Source of the DNA: Phycisphaerae bacterium
GTDB taxonomy: Bacteria; Planctomycetota; Phycisphaerae; Phycisphaerales; UBA1924
Direction of reading: 5' to 3'
Assembly: GCA_030429705.1 (NCBI GenBank)
Contig: JAUIES010000001.1
Coordinates: 248,001-312,000 of the forward strand
DNA: 64,000 nucleotides
The translations under genes were made by a program, and so were the position numbers. The notes beneath the pieces were generated by a model. That model saw only the letters and a list, made by a program, of their open reading frames with translations. It was not told where the DNA came from and made no database searches. Shown in pieces: positions 59,142 through 64,000 of this stretch (position 1 is the stretch's first letter; every line of letters starts with the position of its first letter).

Positions 59142-60512
59142 ATGGCAGAAGCAACAGTCGATTCCAAAGTCACCGTCGAAGACGCAGGCCCGAGCCGCAA
59201 GAAACTCAGCATCGAGATCCCCGCAGCCGCGGTCGATGAGAAACTCGTCGACTCGCTGGACATGATCTCGGTCGAAGCCGCCCTCCCCGGTTTCCGTAAG
59301 GGCCGCGCCCCGCGCCGCCTGGTCGAAAAGCGATTTGGTGATGCGGTCAAAAATGAAGCCAAGCAGCAACTCGTCGCGTCCGCCTATCAGCAGGCGATCG
59401 AAGAGCACAAGTTGCAGGTCATCGGCGAACCCTTCAGTGAAACCATCGAAGAGATTGAACTCGAAGAAGGCAAGCCGCTCGTCTTTGAAGTTGAAGTCGA
59501 AGTTGTGCCCGAGTTTGATGTGCCCAACATCGATGGCATCGATGTCAAGAAGCCCGTCCCCGAAGTCACCGACGACATGGTCAAGGGCGAGATCGACAAA
59601 GTCCTCATCAACGAAGGTGAACTCGAAGAGCGCGACACGCCCGAACCCGGCGACTACCTCACCGGCCACGGCATCATGACAACCGCTGACGGCGAAGAAA
59701 TCCACAACATCGAAGGCGCTGTCATTCAGATCCCCCCCAAGGACAAGGACGGCAAGGGCATGATCCTCGGCGTGATGGTCGATGACCTCGCCAAGCAACT
59801 CAAAAAGCCCAAGCCCGGCGACACCGCCACCATCAAGGTCAAGGGCCCGGAAAATCACGAAGTCGAAAAGATTCGCGATCAGGATCTGACCGTCACCTTC
59901 GAAGTCACACGCATTGACCGCATCATCCCCGCAGAACTCGGCGATGTCGTCGCCCGCTTCGGCCTCGCAAGCGAAGAGCAGATGACCGAGATGGTGCGCA
60001 GCCGCCTCAACGAACGAGCACTCGTTCAGCAGCAGTCCGTCATGCGTCAGCAGGTCGCCAAGCACCTCCTTGACAATGTCGAGATCGCACTGCCCGAGCG
60101 ACTGTCCGCCGCCCAGAGTCAGCGTCTGCTCGAACGCCGACGCATGGAACTCATGTACCGTGGCGTCGACCCGATGCAGATCGAAGAACACATCGCTGAA
60201 CTGCGAGCCGCCTCGACCGAAGCCGCCCAGCGTGAACTCAAGTTGTTCTTCATCCTCTCCAAGATCGGCGACGACATGGAGGTCAAGGTCGAAGAAGCCG
60301 AGATCAACGGCCGCATCGCCCAGATGGCGATGGAACGCGGCGAACGCCCGGAGAAACTGCGACAAGAACTGATCCAGAGCCGCCAGGTGCAGCAGATCTA
60401 TCAGCAGTTGCGCGAGCACAAGACGCTCGACGCGATCTTGACCAAGGCGAACTTTACGGAAATGACACCGGAAGAGTTCAACGAAGCGATGAAGGAAGAC
60501 ACCGGGTCGTAA
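59142..60512 (+). CDS. tig: Trigger factor
   Basis: Ribosome-bound chaperone and peptidyl-prolyl isomerase, 456 residues. The ribosome-binding signature reads ALPGFRKGRAPRRLVEKRFG at about residues 48-67. The FKBP-like domain follows at about 160-250 (AVIQIPPKDKDGKGMILGVM), then the helical substrate cradle (AKHLLDNVEIALPERLSAAQ onwards). The FKBP domain is less canonical than in E. coli and might be reduced in isomerase activity. GGAG precedes the ATG. A terminator follows after 37 bases. Confidence 0.96.
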   Translation: MAEATVDSKVTVEDAGPSRKKLSIEIPAAAVDEKLVDSLDMISVEAALPGFRKGRAPRRLVEKRFGDAVKNEAKQQLVASAYQQAIEEHKLQVIGEPFSETIEEIELEEGKPLVFEVEVEVVPEFDVPNIDGIDVKKPVPEVTDDMVKGEIDKVLINEGELEERDTPEPGDYLTGHGIMTTADGEEIHNIEGAVIQIPPKDKDGKGMILGVMVDDLAKQLKKPKPGDTATIKVKGPENHEVEKIRDQDLTVTFEVTRIDRIIPAELGDVVARFGLASEEQMTEMVRSRLNERALVQQQSVMRQQVAKHLLDNVEIALPERLSAAQSQRLLERRRMELMYRGVDPMQIEEHIAELRAASTEAAQRELKLFFILSKIGDDMEVKVEEAEINGRIAQMAMERGERPEKLRQELIQSRQVQQIYQQLREHKTLDAILTKANFTEMTPEEFNEAMKEDTGS

Positions 60513-60549
60513 AGCCGGGTGGTTCGACATCTCGATGCCCAGTCATCAG

Positions 60550-60577
60550 CCGCCCCGAGTCATCGGGGCGGTTTTCT
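60550..60577 (+). terminator. Intrinsic terminator of tig
   Basis: CCGCCCCGA and TCGGGGCGG form a 9-bp stem around GTCA, followed by TTTTCTT. Confidence 0.85.
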
Positions 60578-60684
60578 TAATTGACTCTTCGATGCGCACC
60601 GTCATCGAATCGCCTTCCCCGGCATCGGCCTGAAATCTGTATTGCGACTGCAACTCACGCAGGTGAGCGACCAATCATGCACCT

Positions 60685-61242
60685 ATGGATGAGCACCAGC
60701 CATTTCTGCCCAAAATGCGACGCGTAGTGGTCGTTCCATCCGACCCGGCGTGGCCGACGATGTTTGAGCGCATCGCGGCCGATGTTCGCCGCGCTCTCTC
60801 CTGCCCGGTCATCAATCTCGATCACATCGGGAGCACGAGCGTGCCCGGACTCCCAGCCAAACCCATCATCGACATGCTGCTGGAAGTCGATCGCGTCGAG
60901 TTGCTCGATGACGAGACGGCACGATTACAAGCGATCGGCTTTCACGCCTGGGGTGAGAACGGCATCGCCGGCCGACGATATTTCACGAAACAGAAATCGG
61001 GCGAACGCATTGCCCACATGCACGCATTCGGTACCGGAGACCCGGGGCTCACACGGCACTTGGCGTTTCGCGATTACTTGCGCGCTCACCCTGCCGTCGC
61101 GCTCGAATATGGCGAACTGAAAGAGCGCGTGGCGGCTGCCAGCGACCACGACATCGATGCCTATATGGATGGCAAGGATGCCTTCATCAAGCACCACGAG
61201 GCCGAGGCGCTGCGGTGGAGCAAAGAACGCAGTGAGCTGTGA
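60685..61242 (+). CDS. GrpB/UPF0157-family protein
   Basis: Protein of 185 residues of the GrpB family, related to nucleotidyltransferases. The features are VVVPSDPAWPTMFERIAADV, LDHIGSTSVPGLPAKPIIDM (GS motif and Asp), HMHAFGTGDPGLTRHLAFRD and LRAHPAVALEYGELKERVAA. Dephospho-CoA kinases in some bacteria carry a similar domain, but this is stand-alone. The ATG at 60685 has no strong Shine-Dalgarno. The biochemical role is unknown. Confidence 0.9.
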   Translation: MDEHQPFLPKMRRVVVVPSDPAWPTMFERIAADVRRALSCPVINLDHIGSTSVPGLPAKPIIDMLLEVDRVELLDDETARLQAIGFHAWGENGIAGRRYFTKQKSGERIAHMHAFGTGDPGLTRHLAFRDYLRAHPAVALEYGELKERVAAASDHDIDAYMDGKDAFIKHHEAEALRWSKERSEL

Positions 61243-61695
61243 CCCAAGCCACTCAAATGAATGGGCTGATGACTTGATTCGGATGTTGTTGGCGCGTGGT
61301 CGCACTGCACGACACACACCCATGCTGTCTGACGACAAGCCGACGATTTTGCTGACCGGCGCGCGACCGATTACATCGGAGCCCGAATCTCAAGGACGAG
61401 CCAGTGGCTCGCAACCACGACTGAGGCACTTCATCTGACCTGACAGACGAAGGCGTCAGTCGGCACGCCCAAAAAGCACTTATACAAACAGCCCTGTTGA
61501 GGATGGTACATCCCGCTCGAAACCCGTTCACATACCTATTATGCGCATAAGCAATCAAACTTGGCACTTTTTCTTGCTCATTCATCATATTTTGCTACAC
61601 TATCCGCCGCTGGCCGAAGCAGGCTGGCAAAGGCCGCCGTCTGAGACGCGGCCCCCAACTGATTTTGGAGCGAGAGAACACACAGAAAGGACCCA
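61243..61695. other. Intergenic region with promoter and leader hairpin
   Basis: About 450 bases with no credible ORF. The 3' third turns AT-rich and carries the promoter at 61574-61601. In the expected 5' UTR there is a hairpin GGCCGC...GCGGCC (about 61632-61653), and AGAAAGGAC serves as ribosome site before the ATG at 61696. Nothing is recognised between 61243 and 61560. Confidence 0.5.
61574..61601 (+). promoter_or_regulatory. Sigma70-like promoter for the PEP-CTERM dockerin gene
   Basis: TTGCTC (61574-61579) and TACACT (61596-61601) with a 16-base AT-rich spacer; transcription would start near 61608, giving a leader of about 88 bases. The same TTGCTC-16-base arrangement is seen at 47939. 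Confidence 0.5.
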
Positions 61696-62670
61696 ATGAA
61701 CGACCAAACAGCGACAAGACGATCCCGCGTACAAACCGCAGGTGCCTGCCTCTGCGCGATTGCTGGCCTCAGTTTGACAACATCCGCTGCCAGCGCACAA
61801 CCACCGTCACCCGCCGATGTCAATGGCGACGGAACCGTCGATGTTCATGACTACAACCTTCTCCTCTCAGCCGTTTTTGGGGGTTCCAGCGATCTTCTGT
61901 ATGACATGAACTTCGACGGCACAGTCAACCAGCTCGATGTCCAACCCTGGCGCGACGAAGCCAGCGCGACCAACTTCATTTCCGGCGGCAACTACGCTGA
62001 GCCCGATGCCAACTTGGACGGCGTGGTGGACGGCAAAGACTTCATCCTCTGGAATGCGCACAAGTTCACCAACAGGCCGAATCGACATGTCTCAAAAGGC
62101 GACTTCAATCGCGATGGATTTGGTGACGGTGTCGACTTTGTCGTTTGGAACAGCCAGAAATTTACTGAGCAAGGTGTGACCACGGTTGACAGCCGAACTT
62201 CGATCCACGATCTCGCGACTGTAACTTCCGCGGTCGGCGGTGTTGCAGGCGATGGTGTGCCTGACCTCGTCTATGACAACAATACCGGCATCATGTCCAT
62301 CGACCTGGATGGCGCCACCACCACCGTCGCGGTTGTCGTCGAAGGGCAGGACGGCAGCAACGCCGGGATGGACTGGGTTGATGGTGCGGCTGTTGGGTCA
62401 ACAAACTTCCCCGGCTTCCTCCAATTGACGCAGGGATACGCTGGGGGGGCCGAACATTATGTCGTGACTTCCACACTCACCGGCATTGAGTTTGCCAACA
62501 GCCTGTTCACGATGAGTGACTATGGCACCGGCCTGACCATGAACGATTTCGGCGAGGTCTTCATCGCGCTCGATGACGGCACAATCTATTCGACCAATGT
62601 CATCCCCGCGCCCGGAGCCGTGACCTTGATTGCCTTGGGAGGTCTGATCGCAACCCGTCGCCGACGGTAA
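61696..62670 (+). CDS. Secreted PEP-CTERM protein with dockerin type I repeats
   Basis: Exported protein of 324 residues: a signal segment (MNDQTATRRSRVQTAGACLC then AIAGLSLTTSAASA), four calcium-loop repeats (DVNGDGTVDVHDYN, DMNFDGTVNQLDV, DANLDGVVDGKDF, DFNRDGFGDGVDF) over residues 40-155, and a beta domain of about 145 residues (DGVPDLVYDNNTGIMSIDLD). The end is a PEP-CTERM sorting tail: IPAPGAVTLIALGGLIATRR. An exosortase would cut near PAPG and attach it to the surface. AAAGGAC precedes the ATG. Confidence 0.88.
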   Translation: MNDQTATRRSRVQTAGACLCAIAGLSLTTSAASAQPPSPADVNGDGTVDVHDYNLLLSAVFGGSSDLLYDMNFDGTVNQLDVQPWRDEASATNFISGGNYAEPDANLDGVVDGKDFILWNAHKFTNRPNRHVSKGDFNRDGFGDGVDFVVWNSQKFTEQGVTTVDSRTSIHDLATVTSAVGGVAGDGVPDLVYDNNTGIMSIDLDGATTTVAVVVEGQDGSNAGMDWVDGAAVGSTNFPGFLQLTQGYAGGAEHYVVTSTLTGIEFANSLFTMSDYGTGLTMNDFGEVFIALDDGTIYSTNVIPAPGAVTLIALGGLIATRRRR

Positions 62671-62713
62671 TCCACGAGCCGACTCGGCCCAAATCGCACA
62701 ATCTAGATTCGTA

Positions 62714-62737
62714 CTTTTGCTGAATTTTTCGCAAAAG
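62714..62737 (+). promoter_or_regulatory. Hairpin in the leader of the PEP-CTERM gene at 62760
   Basis: CTTTTGC and GCAAAAG form a 7-bp stem with a 10-base loop, extendable by AGATT/AATCT outside. It ends 22 bases before the ATG and close to AAAGGAG, so it may affect mRNA stability or ribosome access. Confidence 0.3.
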
Positions 62738-62759
62738 AAATCTAAAAGGAGAGAGAGCC

Positions 62760-63560
62760 ATGAAGTTTCAAACCGCATTAAATTTCGTTTCTTCCATCGT
62801 ACTGGTCACCATCACCGGTACTGCGTCTGCCGGCGTTTCAACGATCACGCTCGACGGCGTGCTCAATGGAAACGACAACTATTCAACCGAAGAGTCTGTC
62901 AGTTGGTACCAAGGCCATCAAAGCAACAACAGCATCTATGGCGACTTCAACAACCAACTCGGCACTACGAAAATCCGATACGGCACTGGCACGCTCGCTG
63001 GCGAGACTGGCGTGCAGTATTTCTTCCTGCATGTTCATGCTCCATTGGCAGCGAAAAACATGATCTGGGAGAACCGCGATTGGAGCGGTGGCCCCATCGC
63101 CAACACCGATCCCAATGCTGGACTCACCGAAGACGATGTGTCGTCTTATCGCACGCATCATGAAACGCACCATAACCCCTTCACAATGAACCTTGATTTT
63201 AACGGCGCAACCGGCAGCGAAAAGTTGATCTTTGTTGATGACGACGGTGATGAAGTCTTTGAGGCAGACCTCGCTGGCAACGCCGACAATATGTTCGGCC
63301 TGCTCGGCTTCAAGGATTCGGTCGACTTCCTGTTCGACAACAACCTTGCCACGGAGAACCTGAGCCTGGCGCGCCATCGCACCATGTCATTCGAGTTCAT
63401 GTTCGAACTCGACGCGACCAAGAACGACGCCCTGCTCGACCTCGTCCGCAACGGCATCGAGTTCCACCTATCGCCTGAGCGCGGCATCCCGGTCCCGACC
63501 CCAGGGTCGGCCATGCTCCTCGGCCTCGGCGGCATCGCAGCCATGCGTCGTCGACGCTAA
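62760..63560 (+). CDS. Secreted PEP-CTERM protein
   Basis: Exported protein of 266 residues. A signal peptide (MKFQTALNFVSSIVLVTITG) ends near ASA. The mature part has WYQGHQSNNSIYGDFNNQLG, YFFLHVHAPLAAKNMIWENR, a His-rich SSYRTHHETHHNPFTMNLD and acidic KLIFVDDDGDEVFEADLAG. The sorting tail is VPTPGSAMLLGLGGIAAMRR. The His/Asp clusters could bind metal. AAAGGAG precedes the ATG at 62760. It lies 89 bases after the other PEP-CTERM gene, probably co-regulated. Function unknown. Confidence 0.88.
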   Translation: MKFQTALNFVSSIVLVTITGTASAGVSTITLDGVLNGNDNYSTEESVSWYQGHQSNNSIYGDFNNQLGTTKIRYGTGTLAGETGVQYFFLHVHAPLAAKNMIWENRDWSGGPIANTDPNAGLTEDDVSSYRTHHETHHNPFTMNLDFNGATGSEKLIFVDDDGDEVFEADLAGNADNMFGLLGFKDSVDFLFDNNLATENLSLARHRTMSFEFMFELDATKNDALLDLVRNGIEFHLSPERGIPVPTPGSAMLLGLGGIAAMRRRR

Positions 63561-63603
63561 CGCCTGAGTCGACCTGACTGACAGACATTTGATCGTCCGC
63601 GCG

Positions 63604-63632
63604 GCCCGCTCACCCGAGCGGGCTGTTTTTTT
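63604..63632 (+). terminator. Intrinsic terminator
   Basis: GCCCGCTC and GAGCGGGC form an 8-bp stem around ACCC, followed by TGTTTTTTT. Confidence 0.9.
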
Positions 63633-63739
63633 CACTGCGTAAGACTTTCTCCGCCTCGAGTGTGTTGACCTGCTCCATGAGGACGCTTCGTTCTGCTTGC
63701 TTGGTAGCATGATCGCGTGCCGATTGATAGACTCGCTGC

Positions 63740-64000
63740 GTGATTGAGCAGATTGGACCATTCAAAACGGTGCGAGAGGTCGGCCGGGGCGGCATGGGAG
63801 TGGTGTATCTCGCCCGTGATACACGACTTGACCGAGATGTGGCGATTAAGGCTTTGCCCGCTACGCTCGCATCCGAGCCCGCTCGCCTCGAACGCTTTGA
63901 GCGCGAAGCGAAAACACTGGCCCAGCTCAACCATCCCAATATCGGGCAGATTTATGGCATCGAAGAACAGGATGGATGCAAGTATCTGATCCTCGAATAT
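63740..64000 (+). CDS. Serine/threonine protein kinase (N-terminal part, cut by window edge)
   Basis: The first 87 codons of a Hanks-type (PknB-like) kinase. The GTG at 63740 is preceded by an in-frame stop four codons earlier, so the start is secure. The glycine loop GRGGMGVVYLAR is at residues 15-26 and the catalytic Lys in VAIKALP at about 37, with the helix C region RLERFEREAKTLAQLNHPNI. The catalytic loop and any C-terminal sensor or TPR domains lie outside the window. Such kinases are numerous in planctomycetes. Confidence 0.93.
   Translation, partial: MIEQIGPFKTVREVGRGGMGVVYLARDTRLDRDVAIKALPATLASEPARLERFEREAKTLAQLNHPNIGQIYGIEEQDGCKYLILEY

Noticed and set aside
58962-60530. Long minus-strand ORF of 522 codons opposite tig
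   Set aside because: It is the antisense shadow of the trigger factor gene: repetitive Asp, Phe and Leu composition arises from GAA/GAC-rich coding on the plus strand, and it has no start region or motifs.
61562-61578. Sigma54 (-24/-12) promoter, TTGGCAC...TTGC
   Set aside because: The GG-to-GC distance is 13 instead of the strict 12 bases; the overlapping sigma70-like elements fit better.
1-64000. tRNA or rRNA genes
   Set aside because: No segment with tRNA arms or conserved rRNA sequence was found in the intergenic regions I read; a covariance search would be decisive.

Overview
The window looks like a chromosomal segment of a planctomycete, most likely of the class Phycisphaerae. The reasons are: three secreted proteins ending in the GC-type dockerin-like tail (FFDVxxFL repeats and a terminal Gly-Cys), two proteins with PEP-CTERM-like sorting tails, a planctomycete-style prepilin protein with an H-x9-DG motif, a System II (ResB/CcsA) cytochrome c assembly pair, a K+-dependent membrane pyrophosphatase and a Thermus-type isocitrate dehydrogenase. 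These assignments rest on reading protein motifs, not on a database search.

Layout. 1-5758 (minus) is an oligopeptide ABC transporter (binding protein, two permeases, two ATPases; the last is cut by the window edge). 5967-8688 (plus) holds a Dabb lipoprotein, an alpha-oxoamine-synthase-like aminotransferase, a HisN-like phosphatase and a small zinc-finger protein. 8737-13192 (minus) carries a BlaI repressor with an M56 protease fused to TPR repeats, a small lipoprotein and a NYN-domain protein. 13329-16582 (plus) has rpsU and hppA. 16744-22727 contains the two halves of a 3-oxoacid CoA-transferase, separated by a dockerin protein, a prepilin-like protein and three small membrane proteins. 22790-25091 (minus) has nrdR and a PadR/HAAS-type pair. 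25184-27427 is thrS with an apparent threonine attenuator. 27481-37936 holds an esterase, an M48 protease, menG/ubiE, a corrinoid-domain-like protein, an OmpA-like lipoprotein, an amidohydrolase (possibly futalosine menaquinone pathway) and resB-ccsA. 38023-49839 holds a subtilisin-like protease, an ECF sigma/anti-sigma pair, MscS, queF, an AIM24 protein, a cytochrome c lipoprotein, isocitrate dehydrogenase, another dockerin protein and a GNAT-type protein. 49840-51860 is an accessory island with a 21-bp tandem repeat, hairpin repeats in inverted orientation and one AT-rich gene of unknown function. 51863-64000 holds lipoproteins, valS, a TPR protein, tig, a GrpB protein, two PEP-CTERM proteins and the start of a Ser/Thr kinase.

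How the genes relate. menG/ubiE, the amidohydrolase, resB-ccsA, the small cytochrome c and hppA all serve respiration and membrane energetics, but they sit in separate transcription units. Several paired genes overlap by 4 bases (oppB/oppC, oppD/oppF, resB/ccsA, sigma/anti-sigma, valS/HExxH lipoprotein), which suggests translational coupling.

The strongest candidate for something undescribed lies upstream of thrS. A good sigma70-like promoter places the transcript start at or next to the ATG of a 20-codon ORF with seven Thr codons. That ORF is followed by mutually exclusive hairpins and an intrinsic terminator directly before thrS. This is the architecture of ribosome-mediated transcription attenuation, here with an apparently leaderless leader peptide.
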